62,163 nucleotides of DNA from a virus: IMG/VR virus record IMGVR_UViG_3300013126_004346, positions 1 through 62,163 of that record; one strand, given 5' to 3'. Both the position numbers and the translations under genes were made by a program. Positions 40,179 to 48,642 of this stretch are shown here, piece after piece. Positions within the stretch are counted from its first letter, which is position 1. Each line of letters opens with the position of its first letter. The notes under the pieces were generated by a model. The model searched no databases. It was not told where the DNA came from and saw only the letters and a program-made list of their open reading frames with translations.

Positions 40179-40863
40179 TTTTAAACATCCAATTCATTCA
40201 GATTACTCTAATGAGTTAAAAAATTTTTATAATATATTTTCAAAATATGTAAAATCGAACGATTGGGCGATTGATATTGGCGCCGGAGTAGGTGACACTA
40301 CGTTAGTTTTGGGCGAATTAGTAGGTGAAGGAGGTAAAGTCATTTGTCTTGAACCATCAATAACCTATGATTTACTTATAAAAAATATACAAATTAATAA
40401 AGATTTTATTAAAAGAATACAACCCTACAAAATTGGTGCGTATAATAGATATTGTATAAAGAAAATTGTTACAAGTCCGCAAAGAGATAATGGGGGTATT
40501 GTAGACGATTTATTTTCTTCGGAAGGAAGAAATAATAGATCAAATGGATATGATATTGATGTAGTAAATATGAATAATTTTTTATTTGAAAGATATTCAG
40601 AGGAAGAGAGATCAAGGATAAAATTCATAAAAATAGATACCGAAGGACTAGATTTTTTAATATTAAATAATTTAAGGCCGTTTATAAATAAATATAAACC
40701 AATAATATTTATTGAATGGTGGAATAATGAGTTGCTATCTGACGTTATATTTGATATAATTAATCAAATAAATTATAATTCAATTAGGGATGACAATTTT
40801 CAAAAAACAGGACCAGAAGAATTTCCTCAAAGGGCTCAAAATTTAATTTTAATACCACAATGA
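40165..40863 (+). CDS. FkbM family methyltransferase
   Basis: 232 aa. AIDIGAGVGDTTLVLGELVGEGGKVICLEPSITYDLLIKNI (SAM site and acidic motif) and IKFIKIDTEGLDFLILNNL, the I(K/D)xDxEG signature of FkbM proteins, followed by KPIIFIEWWN. Likely O-methylates a sugar of the glycan. Overlaps both neighbours. Confidence 0.85.
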   Translation: MITFNFKHPIHSDYSNELKNFYNIFSKYVKSNDWAIDIGAGVGDTTLVLGELVGEGGKVICLEPSITYDLLIKNIQINKDFIKRIQPYKIGAYNRYCIKKIVTSPQRDNGGIVDDLFSSEGRNNRSNGYDIDVVNMNNFLFERYSEEERSRIKFIKIDTEGLDFLILNNLRPFINKYKPIIFIEWWNNELLSDVIFDIINQINYNSIRDDNFQKTGPEEFPQRAQNLILIPQ

Positions 40864-42023
40864 ACTGGCCTCTAAATATAAATAATTTTACATTTCTTGA
40901 TAGATTAAAAATATGTCAATTTATATTAAATCCTAAAAATAGATGGACACAGGATACTCAAGTAAAAAAGATAGAAAAAGCTATGGCAAATTTTGTAAAT
41001 TCTAAATACTCAGTTTTTGTTTCTAATGGATCAACAGCAAATACAATATTAAGTCAATATATTAAAGACTCGACAAATAAAAATGTAATAGTTTTCCCCT
41101 CGACAACATGGCAAACCTCATGCTCTCCATGGATAAGAGAAGGATTTATGCCACATTTTATAGACATTTCTTTAGAAGATTTTTCAATTAATAAAAAAGA
41201 ATTATTAAAATTTGTAGAAAAAAATCATAAAAAAATAGCTTGTATTTTTCCAACTTCCTTAATTGGATTTTGTCCAGATATAGATTTTTATTTAGAATTA
41301 GAAAATAAATATAATATAAAAGTCATGTTTGATAATTGCGAAAATACTTTAGGAGATTTTAGGGGAAAAAATATTTCTTCATATTTTACTTCTACTACTT
41401 CGTCATATTTTGGGCACCAAATTCAATCCATAGAAGGAGGATTTATTTTTACTAATTCATTAAAAGAATATGAATATTTTCTAATGCAAAGAAACCACGG
41501 TATGACTAGAAGTTTAAAAGCTTATGGATTAAACCCTGCGAACTACATAAATAAGAACGTGGATGAATTATTTGATTTTTATAGTTTAGGAAGTAATTTT
41601 AGAAATACAGATTTAAATGCTTTTATTGGATTATTAGATATTAACAGAATAAATACATATAAAGAAAGAAGGATTAATTTATATAAATTATATAAATCAT
41701 TATTAGACAAAAATAAATTCTATTTACCGCCAGAAAGAGAACATTGTCAAGATGTGGCTTTTTGTCTACCGATTATTGTTAAAAATCAAAATAAGTTTTT
41801 ATATGAAAAAGCTTTTAATTTATGTAAAGAAAAAGGAATAGAGTATAGACCAATTATTTCTGGTTTTCTTGGATATCAAACATGCTATAAAAAATTTATG
41901 AAAAATCATAATAAATATAGAAATTCAATATATTTACATAACTATGGTTTTTATGTAGGTTTATATTCTAGCCTTCAAGAAAAGTGTATAATAGATTTTG
42001 CAAATAAATTAAACAAACTATAA
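40860..42023 (+). CDS. PLP/PMP-dependent sugar 3-dehydratase, ColD/E1-like
   Basis: 387 aa of the DegT/DnrJ/EryC1/StrS fold: SNGSTANTILSQY (PLP phosphate site), FPSTTWQTSCSPWIREGFMPHFIDI, and MFDNCENTLG around D158, the EDNCxxLG-like motif of dehydratases. The segment SSYFGHQIQSIEGGF has His186 where aminotransferases carry the Schiff-base lysine. This is the hallmark of ColD (GDP-4-keto-6-deoxymannose 3-dehydratase) and the CDP-sugar enzyme E1. ColD uses Gmd's product, and gmd lies 1.2 kb downstream. E1 needs an iron-sulphur cluster; no Cys set for it is seen, so a ColD-like reaction is favoured. Glutamate would regenerate PMP. Confidence 0.84.
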   Translation: MNWPLNINNFTFLDRLKICQFILNPKNRWTQDTQVKKIEKAMANFVNSKYSVFVSNGSTANTILSQYIKDSTNKNVIVFPSTTWQTSCSPWIREGFMPHFIDISLEDFSINKKELLKFVEKNHKKIACIFPTSLIGFCPDIDFYLELENKYNIKVMFDNCENTLGDFRGKNISSYFTSTTSSYFGHQIQSIEGGFIFTNSLKEYEYFLMQRNHGMTRSLKAYGLNPANYINKNVDELFDFYSLGSNFRNTDLNAFIGLLDINRINTYKERRINLYKLYKSLLDKNKFYLPPEREHCQDVAFCLPIIVKNQNKFLYEKAFNLCKEKGIEYRPIISGFLGYQTCYKKFMKNHNKYRNSIYLHNYGFYVGLYSSLQEKCIIDFANKLNKL

Positions 42024-42025
42024 AA

Positions 42026-42832
42026 ATGAATAATATTTATTGGGGTTGGTTAGGAGGATTAGGTGGTCCCGATTGCGGAATTGGAGATTTTATTTCTCAA
42101 TTACCAGGCATAGATTATTATTCTTTAGATTTAGAATCACAATTATATTTTGAAATTGCAAATGCAAAATTTGAATGTCTTGTACCAAAAAGAAAAAATA
42201 TTTTTATAGTTAAAGATAAACTTCAGCATCCAAATACCATTATTCCTAATCATACGAATTGGAATAATCATTGTACAGCAGTATGGCTACCTCAAATAGA
42301 AAAGTTTAAAGGAAATTGGTCTCAAAAAAAAGAAAATTTTGCATATCCATATTTACCGATAGACTTAAATTTAAGAAATCATTTGTTATTTAAATTAAAT
42401 CTAAACGATAAAAAATTTATAACCTTGAATAAGATTGCTTATCATGCTCAAAGAAATTGGAATGAAGAAGGTTGGAATTATTTAATAAAATTATTACATA
42501 ATTTAAATTATTCTATAGTTAATATAGGATTAAAAAATTCCCTAAAAAATTCTATACAATATACTTTAAATGAAAATGTAATAGATATTGAAGATTTTAA
42601 TTTAGATTTGAATGAAATTGGCCATGTAATGTCTGCATCTGAAGCGTGTATTTCTGTAAATTCCGGACTCTTTCATTTAGCAACGACTTTTCAAACCAAA
42701 CATGTTATAGTAATTTCTAACATGAATTTACCGGACTGTCCATTTTGGATGTACCCAAACACCAAAGAACTAAATATGGAAGATCCAATAGAATCTATTG
42801 GAAATAATATATTAGATATATTATCTAAATAA
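42026..42832 (+). CDS. GT9-like glycosyltransferase, divergent
   Basis: 268 aa. The N-terminus IYWGWLGGLGGPDCGIGDFISQLPG is glycine-rich. KFITLNKIAYHAQRNWNEEGWNYLIKLLHNLNYSIVNIG and EIGHVMSASEACISVNSGLFHLATTF follow the family 9 C-terminal domain (SGxxHLA). Shorter than usual members. Acceptor unknown. Confidence 0.65.
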   Translation: MNNIYWGWLGGLGGPDCGIGDFISQLPGIDYYSLDLESQLYFEIANAKFECLVPKRKNIFIVKDKLQHPNTIIPNHTNWNNHCTAVWLPQIEKFKGNWSQKKENFAYPYLPIDLNLRNHLLFKLNLNDKKFITLNKIAYHAQRNWNEEGWNYLIKLLHNLNYSIVNIGLKNSLKNSIQYTLNENVIDIEDFNLDLNEIGHVMSASEACISVNSGLFHLATTFQTKHVIVISNMNLPDCPFWMYPNTKELNMEDPIESIGNNILDILSK

Positions 42833-42835
42833 ATT

Positions 42836-42864
42836 TTAGAATTTTTATAAAAAATATTTATAAT
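42836..42864 (+). promoter_or_regulatory. sigma70-like promoter, -10 seven bases before ATG
   Basis: TTAGAA (42836-42841), 17-bp spacer, TATAAT (42859-42864), 7 bases to the ATG at 42872. Starts the DUF4254-like/gmd transcription unit. Confidence 0.5.
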
Positions 42865-42871
42865 TAATTTA

Positions 42872-43222
42872 ATGGATAGAGTAAATAAAATTAGTGAACT
42901 CTTACTGGAAGAAATTTCTGAAAGATTTGATAAAGAGCCTTTGGATATTAAAGATTTAGAATTTAGCGAAACTTTTGCAGAAATTTTAGATAGATTTATA
43001 GTTTTGCATATTAGAATGTGGAAATTAGAAGACGCCGCAGGGCAAACGGCAACGGATTCTGAATTAGCAGATATTAAAAGAAAGGTAGATTACTGCTTCA
43101 AAGACAGAAGGCCCAAACTAATAAAAGCTATAAATAGTTTTTTAGATATTTATATAAGCAAAAATCATACTAAAATATTTTCTGAAGAAAATGTTAAATT
43201 GTATCAAGGATTTAAAAATTAA
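42872..43222 (+). CDS. DUF4254-like small protein next to gmd
   Basis: 116 aa. EILDRFIVLHIRMWKLEDAAGQ resembles the (I/L)xDR(I/L)x(I/V)LxxRxxxLE motif of small helical proteins that sit next to glycosyltransferase genes (DUF4254/DUF6165-type). Mostly helical, no catalytic motif. Stop and gmd start share bases (TAATG), so it is coupled to gmd. Confidence 0.6.
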   Translation: MDRVNKISELLLEEISERFDKEPLDIKDLEFSETFAEILDRFIVLHIRMWKLEDAAGQTATDSELADIKRKVDYCFKDRRPKLIKAINSFLDIYISKNHTKIFSEENVKLYQGFKN

Positions 43223-44274
43223 TGAAAAAAATAATTATAACTGGCGTAACAGGACAAGACGGATCTTATATGGTAGATTTTTTATTAAAGAATACAGATT
43301 ATATGATTTATGGAGTTAGGCGCAGATCTTCAAATCCAAATTTAATAAATGTAAAACATAATATAGAAAATCCAAGATTTAAATTTATTACCGCAGATCT
43401 TTCAGATAGTAATTCTATAGATGAAATAGTAAAAGAAATAAAGCCAGATTATTTTATTAATTTCGCAGCCCAATCGTTTGTTGGAAGCAGCTGGCAAATT
43501 CCTCTTCAAACATTTGATGCCACGGCATTAGGAGTTTTAAGATGTTTAGAAGCTATAAGAAAATATGCTCCAAAGTGTAGATTTTATTCTGCTGGTTCTA
43601 GTGAAGAAATGGGAGATGTTTTATATAGTCCGCAAAATCTTGAACATCCTATTAGGCCAAGAAGTCCCTATGGTGCGGCAAAAGCGGCGGCAAGACACAT
43701 AACAAAAGTTTATAGGGAATCTTATAATCTTTTTGCAATTCATTCGATACTTTATAATCATGAAAGCGAAAGGAGAGGCGAGGAATTCGTAACAAGAAAA
43801 ATTACAAGAAATGTAGCAAGAATAAAATCTGCTATAGATCATAATTTAAAATTTGAACCTCTTGAACTAGGAAATTTAGACGCAAAAAGAGATTGGAGTC
43901 ATGCAGAAGATTTTGTAGAGGGAATATGGTTAATGTTAAATCAAGACAAACCTAAAGAATATATTTTATCTTCTGGAGAAACCCACACAGTAAGAGAATT
44001 CGTAGAAAAAGCTTTTGCAAAAGCTGGAATTAATGGCAAATGGGTACATGTTGATGACGGAGACGCAGGTGAAATTTTTTGCATAGAAAATAGAAATGGC
44101 ATATATGATATATTAATGAAAATAAATCCTAAATTTTATAGACCCGCAGAAGTAGATTTATTACTAGGTGACGCAACAGAGGCTAAAAAAGATTTAGGCT
44201 GGTTACCAAAAGTTTCATTTGACAAATTAATTGAAAGAATGGTAATATCAGATATTGAAAATTACAAACCATAA
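43222..44274 (+). CDS. gmd: GDP-mannose 4,6-dehydratase
   Basis: 350 aa. ITGVTGQDGSYMVDFLL (NADP site), YGVRRRSSNPNL, FINFAAQSFVGSSW, FYSAGSSEEMGDV, catalytic SPYGAAKAAA, NHESERRGEEFVTRKI and LGNLDAKRDWSHAEDFVEGIWLM are all specific to Gmd. It makes GDP-4-keto-6-deoxymannose, the precursor of GDP-fucose, rhamnose, perosamine and colitose. The ColD-like enzyme upstream points to a 3,6-dideoxy sugar. Confidence 0.95.
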   Translation: MKKIIITGVTGQDGSYMVDFLLKNTDYMIYGVRRRSSNPNLINVKHNIENPRFKFITADLSDSNSIDEIVKEIKPDYFINFAAQSFVGSSWQIPLQTFDATALGVLRCLEAIRKYAPKCRFYSAGSSEEMGDVLYSPQNLEHPIRPRSPYGAAKAAARHITKVYRESYNLFAIHSILYNHESERRGEEFVTRKITRNVARIKSAIDHNLKFEPLELGNLDAKRDWSHAEDFVEGIWLMLNQDKPKEYILSSGETHTVREFVEKAFAKAGINGKWVHVDDGDAGEIFCIENRNGIYDILMKINPKFYRPAEVDLLLGDATEAKKDLGWLPKVSFDKLIERMVISDIENYKP

Positions 44275-44593
44275 ATTATGTCAATTTATAGTTAAAAAAT
44301 TTATTACCAAAAATATTGATTGGCCAAGAGAAATAAAAATAGCTCAAAAATTAATCAAGATTTATCCAGAATATATATTTTGGAATAGTTTAAAATTTAT
44401 TACATTACCAAGCTTAGCTTGGTTTTTAACGAAGGATGGTGAAAATTTTCTAGCTATAGAAAAGAAAAAAGAGCAATTAGATATAAAAAGAATTAAATTT
44501 AAATTAAATAAAATCAAAGTTTTTGAGGATAAAAAAGTTTGCCAAAAACCAAAAAACGTGCTAGAATTTATAAGATATGGGAAGAAAACCTAA
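44255..44593 (+). CDS. hypothetical protein, 112 aa, TTG start
   Basis: 112 aa if started at the TTG at 44255 inside the end of gmd; no in-frame ATG lies nearby. Basic, with DWPREIKIAQKLIKIYPEYIFWNSLKFITLPSLAWFL then a Lys-rich C-terminus. No family recognised. It ends 17 bases into the recombinase gene. Confidence 0.5.
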   Translation: MKITNHKLCQFIVKKFITKNIDWPREIKIAQKLIKIYPEYIFWNSLKFITLPSLAWFLTKDGENFLAIEKKKEQLDIKRIKFKLNKIKVFEDKKVCQKPKNVLEFIRYGKKT

Positions 44594-45722
44594 AGAAGAA
44601 GTTCAACAACAATCTGTTGGTCCTAGCGCATCAGATAGACTTCTTTCCTTTTTAAAGGAAAATAAAGAAGATCATTATAATTTTGAAGATGAAGTTTATT
44701 ATAAAGTATCAACCGGAAGCCTTAATCTAGATATCGCGACAGGCGGTGGCCTATCTCCTGGACTACATAGGTTCATCGGAATGAATGAAGGTGGTAAAAC
44801 TTCTGAAGCACTTGAGGTCGCGAAAAATTTTCTTAAAACAATTAATGGTTCAAGGGCCTTACTTTTTAAAGCCGAAGGAAGATTAAGCAAAGAAATTAAA
44901 GATCGGTCAGGATTAAAATTTGTTACAAACCCATCTGAATGGGTAGATGGAACGTGCTTTGTTTTTGAATGCAATATATTTGAAACAGTTTCAGAATTAA
45001 TGAAAGATCTAATTCAATCTAATGATGAAAATAAAAAGTACATTTTTATTCTTGATTCGGTTGATGGTCTTATTACGAAAGGGGATAAAGAAAAAACTTT
45101 AAGTGAAGCGACTAAGGTAGCGGGTGGAGCAGTCATATCTTCAATGCTTATGAAAAAAATTTCGCTTGCATTATCAAAGCGTGGACATATAGCAATATTT
45201 ATTAGTCAAGTTCGTTCTGATATTAAACTTGATCCATATGCCGCAAATAAAGATGTAAGACAAACTACAGCTACTGGCGGGAATGCATTATTACATTTTG
45301 CTAATTGGATTCTTGAATTTGAACCTCGTTATAATAAAGATCTTATTCTTGAAAAACCAAATGAAAAATATGACGCGGTAAAGAATAAAATCATTGGACA
45401 TAATGTAAAAATTGGCATTAAAAAATCAACAAATGAATCTACAAATTCTAAAGTTCAATATCCAATTAAATATGGTAGAAAAGAAGGTTCATCGGTTTGG
45501 AAAGAATATGAAGTAATTGATCAAATTTTATCTTGGGAATTTGCAAGCGCTAAAGGAGCATGGGTTACGTTCTCTGATGAAATTATTGAAGAACTTAAAA
45601 AATCCAACATTGAACTTAAAAAACAACATCAAGGTATTGACAACTTAAGATCCTATTTAGAAGAAAATAAAACAATAACTGATTATTTTTACGACAAATT
45701 TATTAAGACTCTTGCATCATGA
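44577..45722 (+). CDS. RecA/UvsX-like recombinase
   Basis: 381 aa. Walker A GMNEGGKT (about 63-70), Walker B YIFILDSVDGL (about 153), and HIAIFISQVRS in the L1 region (about 205). TATGGNALLHFANWILEF at about 225-242 matches the RecA L2 region. A KTSEALEVAKNFL helix follows the P-loop. It would drive strand exchange and recombination-dependent replication, working with the nuclease, helicase and SSB-like protein in the same block. Confidence 0.86.
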   Translation: MGRKPKEEVQQQSVGPSASDRLLSFLKENKEDHYNFEDEVYYKVSTGSLNLDIATGGGLSPGLHRFIGMNEGGKTSEALEVAKNFLKTINGSRALLFKAEGRLSKEIKDRSGLKFVTNPSEWVDGTCFVFECNIFETVSELMKDLIQSNDENKKYIFILDSVDGLITKGDKEKTLSEATKVAGGAVISSMLMKKISLALSKRGHIAIFISQVRSDIKLDPYAANKDVRQTTATGGNALLHFANWILEFEPRYNKDLILEKPNEKYDAVKNKIIGHNVKIGIKKSTNESTNSKVQYPIKYGRKEGSSVWKEYEVIDQILSWEFASAKGAWVTFSDEIIEELKKSNIELKKQHQGIDNLRSYLEENKTITDYFYDKFIKTLAS

Positions 45723-46138
45723 GGTTATTAAATATTAACGGTAAACTCGTTAATAAAAACATAAGAAAGTGTTTAGTTAATTGGGAAGGAAAAAGTAGAA
45801 GTAAACTACAATTTAAATTCAAACAATTTTTTTATCCATATTGGAAAAATCATATAGTTTACGAGGAGTTTCCAGTATACGGAACAATGCTTAAAGTCGA
45901 TTTTTTAAATGCAACAAAACGGATAGCAGTCGAGATACAAGGCAATCAACACGAATCCTTTAATGAATTTTTTCATGAAAGCTCAAGGCTTAAATATCTT
46001 CAAAGCATAAAAAGAGATGTTCAAAAAGAAAAATGGCTAGAAATGAATGATTTTAAATTCTTAGAATTGTATGAAAGTGACCTCAAAAACTTAACACCAC
46101 AATATATAGAAGAAAAGTGCGGAATATTGATCATTTAA
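45719..46138 (+). CDS. PD-(D/E)XK nuclease-like protein
   Basis: 139 aa. KVDFLNATKRIAVEIQGNQH gives the D-(x)n-ExQ core with a following His, as in Vsr/DUF559-type PD-(D/E)XK nucleases; the N-terminal KSRSKLQFKFKQFFYPYW precedes the core. Overlap with the recombinase gene suggests a recombination function such as DNA-end or junction processing. Confidence 0.7.
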   Translation: MRLLNINGKLVNKNIRKCLVNWEGKSRSKLQFKFKQFFYPYWKNHIVYEEFPVYGTMLKVDFLNATKRIAVEIQGNQHESFNEFFHESSRLKYLQSIKRDVQKEKWLEMNDFKFLELYESDLKNLTPQYIEEKCGILII

Positions 46139-46150
46139 GTGTAAAAGCTT

Positions 46151-46453
46151 GTGGTGACGAATAAAAAAAAGTTTAATTTTCCTAATAATCTTCTTAAACA
46201 ATTAGATGAATGTAGTTTTGGTGGATATATTTTATTTAATTTTAACTCAAAAGGAGACCCGCAGGTTTTTACAAAATTTGACAATCAAATGAATGCTATG
46301 GCATTATTATATTATGTTGGATCTTGGATTAGCACGGTAGATCAAATTAATATGGATGCAACAGCTGATGCGATTTTAAGGCAAGATGATAGAAATAATG
46401 GCGACAATTTAGATGATTTAGATGGTGATGATCAAGACGAAAAAAACACATAA
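46151..46453 (+). CDS. hypothetical protein with acidic tail, 100 aa
   Basis: 100 aa from a GTG at 46151. PNNLLKQLDECSFGGYILFNFNSKGDPQVFTKFDNQMNAMALLYYVGSWI, then a strongly acidic tail (RQDDRNNGDNLDDLDGDDQDE). The acidic C-terminus is like those of phage replication accessory proteins. Function unknown. Confidence 0.52.
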   Translation: MVTNKKKFNFPNNLLKQLDECSFGGYILFNFNSKGDPQVFTKFDNQMNAMALLYYVGSWISTVDQINMDATADAILRQDDRNNGDNLDDLDGDDQDEKNT

Positions 46454-46462
46454 ATAGCAAAC

Positions 46463-46491
46463 TTGACTTTAATTTTAAAAATTGGTAAGAT
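46463..46491 (+). promoter_or_regulatory. sigma70-like promoter close to ATG
   Basis: TTGACT (46463-46468), 17-bp spacer, TAAGAT (46486-46491), 10 bases to the helicase ATG at 46502. A perfect TATAAT at 46491-46496 overlaps it with a 22-bp spacer. Confidence 0.5.
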
Positions 46492-46501
46492 ATAATATAT
46501 A

Positions 46502-47986
46502 ATGATATATTCCTTACAGGTAGAAAGACACGTTTTAAGTGGACTTTTGAAATACCAAGATTTATTTTCTGATGTAGATGTATTCTTAAACGAAAATGAT
46601 TTCTTTCATGAAGTACATTCTGTAATATATGCAGTTTATAAAAATACAAAATATAAAGGGGAAAAAGTAGATAAAGTTCTTTTGGCAGAAAAAATTAAAA
46701 ATTTAGGAATATCTTTTAAAGATGAAATTAATATATATGATTATATAGATAATCTTTCGTTTTCTCAAATCACAGAACAAGCCACAATGGACGCCTGTAA
46801 AGAATTAATAAAATTAAGAATAAGAAGAGAAATTAGTGAAACCGCAGATAAACTAAAAACTTATGTAAATAAAAGTCCAGAAGAAGATATAGATAGAATT
46901 ATCTCACAAGCAGATGTGATTTACAATCAAAAAATATCGTCATATGTATCAAATGACGAACCAATAAATTTATTTAAAGATGTAGAAGATGTTATAGAAG
47001 AACTTGGAAATTCTCCAAAAGAAGACGTAGGATTAATAACTCCATATCCAGAATTTAATAGATTGTATGGTGGTTTAAAAAATGGAAATATTTATGCAAT
47101 AGTTAGTAGACCTGGACAAGGAAAATCGACTTGGATTAATGACATATGTTTTAATATAGGAATATCTGCTAAAAATAAAACTAAAACATTAATTTTAGAT
47201 ACAGAAATGCAAACCTTTGATATTCAATTAAGAATGGTTTCTTCATTATCTGATGTACCAATGTGGTATCTTGAAACCGGCAATTGGAGAAAGAATGAAG
47301 AGATGACTAGAAAAGTTAGGGCTGCTTGGGCATTAGTAAAAAATTATGAATATTATCATTATCATGTCGGGTCTAAAAATATTGACCAGATATGTTCTAT
47401 TATTAGAAGATGGTATATGTCAAAAGTCGGTAGAGGTAATCAAGCTTTAATTGCGTATGATTATGTAAAATTAACTGGAGAAAAGGTAGGCCAAAACTGG
47501 GCAGAGCATCAAGCTATTGGAGATAAAATTGATAAACTAAAAAGAATTTCGGAAGAAATAAAATGTCCCATAATTACAGCCATGCAACTGAATAGATCTG
47601 GCGAAAACTTTAATAGAAATGCATCTAATGTTACAGATGATAGTTCAGCCATAGCCTTGTCAGACAGGCTCCAATGGTTTGCTTCATTTGTAGCGATTTT
47701 TAGAAGAAAAACCTTAGACGAATTAGCTTTAGATGGTCAAGAGTTTGGAACTCATAAACTTATACCAACAAAAACTCGATTTCAAGGAAGAGAAGCGGCT
47801 GGGCATCAAGATTTGGTAAGAAGATTAGATGCTGCCGGTAAAGAAGTTTGGGCGCAAAATTATTTAAATTATAATGTTCATAATTTTAAGATAGAGGAAA
47901 GAGGTTCTTTACATACAATAGCAGAAAGACAAAGAGAAAGATATCAACTTGACGATAGAAATAGCAATGATGGCGAGATTTTATGA
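46502..47986 (+). CDS. dnaB: replicative DNA helicase, DnaB-like
   Basis: 494 aa, usual DnaB length. N-terminal helical domain (LQVERHVLSGLLKYQDLF...DFFHEVHSVIYAVYKN, 1-110). Walker A SRPGQGKST at about 203-211, Walker B-like ALIAYDYVKL (about 318), ITAMQLNRSGE (H3 Gln) and ALSDRLQWFASFVAIFRR with the Arg finger region. It unwinds DNA at the fork and recruits the primase encoded downstream. Confidence 0.93.
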   Translation: MIYSLQVERHVLSGLLKYQDLFSDVDVFLNENDFFHEVHSVIYAVYKNTKYKGEKVDKVLLAEKIKNLGISFKDEINIYDYIDNLSFSQITEQATMDACKELIKLRIRREISETADKLKTYVNKSPEEDIDRIISQADVIYNQKISSYVSNDEPINLFKDVEDVIEELGNSPKEDVGLITPYPEFNRLYGGLKNGNIYAIVSRPGQGKSTWINDICFNIGISAKNKTKTLILDTEMQTFDIQLRMVSSLSDVPMWYLETGNWRKNEEMTRKVRAAWALVKNYEYYHYHVGSKNIDQICSIIRRWYMSKVGRGNQALIAYDYVKLTGEKVGQNWAEHQAIGDKIDKLKRISEEIKCPIITAMQLNRSGENFNRNASNVTDDSSAIALSDRLQWFASFVAIFRRKTLDELALDGQEFGTHKLIPTKTRFQGREAAGHQDLVRRLDAAGKEVWAQNYLNYNVHNFKIEERGSLHTIAERQRERYQLDDRNSNDGEIL

Positions 47987-48642
47987 GCGTAAAACTTATA
48001 TCAATCACTAGTCCGGATATAAATGAAATAAAAAATGCGGAGGATTTAATTGCTTTTTGTGCTCGCGTTAGCAATCCAAATAACCAAATTAATATAGAAA
48101 CTGCGCCAAAGTTATTAAAATTTTTAATAAAACATAAACATTGGTCACCGTTCGAAATGGTTGATATGACTTTAGAATTAAAAACCAGCAGAGCGATTGC
48201 CGCGCAAATTTTAAGACATAGATCATTTTCTTTTCAAGAATTTAGCCAAAGATATAGCGCGGCAAATGATTATGAAGATATAGAATTAAGACTACAAGGA
48301 GACAAAAATAGACAAGTTGGAGAACAGCTATTGCCAATAAATACAAAAGCCTATGATCAAATATCGAACTTATTAGCAGAATCAATCTCTTTATCTCATC
48401 ATTGTTACGAGACGATGATTGAAAATGGTATCGCTAAAGAAGTCGCTAGAATGGTGCTTCCATTAACAACTCAAACCACAATGTATATGAAAGGCTCTTT
48501 GAGAAGTTGGATTCATTATATAGACCTAAGAACAGAAAAAAATACGCAAAAAGAACACAGGATTTTAGCTGAACAATGTAAAAATATTTTTATAAAAAAA
48601 TTTCCAATAATATCTGAGGCATTAGAATGGAAGAAAATATAA
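47983..48642 (+). CDS. thyX: flavin-dependent thymidylate synthase
   Basis: 219 aa. The ThyX motif RHRSFSFQEFSQRY (RHRxxSxxxxSxRY) is at about 77-90. FCARVSNPNNQ, HWSPFEMVDMTLEL and LRSWIHYIDLRTEKNTQKEHR also match. It makes dTMP from dUMP with FAD and methylene-THF, using dUMP from the phage dCMP deaminase. Overlaps dnaB by ATGA. Confidence 0.96.
   Translation: MSVKLISITSPDINEIKNAEDLIAFCARVSNPNNQINIETAPKLLKFLIKHKHWSPFEMVDMTLELKTSRAIAAQILRHRSFSFQEFSQRYSAANDYEDIELRLQGDKNRQVGEQLLPINTKAYDQISNLLAESISLSHHCYETMIENGIAKEVARMVLPLTTQTTMYMKGSLRSWIHYIDLRTEKNTQKEHRILAEQCKNIFIKKFPIISEALEWKKI

Noticed and set aside
40860-42023. DegT/StrS-type sugar aminotransferase
   Set aside because: The Schiff-base lysine is replaced by His and the DNCE motif fits the dehydratase branch.
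27599-44274. Bacterial chromosome O-antigen cluster joined to phage by misassembly
   Set aside because: Base composition, gene overlaps, promoter style and flanking phage genes are continuous across both borders, and more glycosyltransferases occur elsewhere in the phage part.
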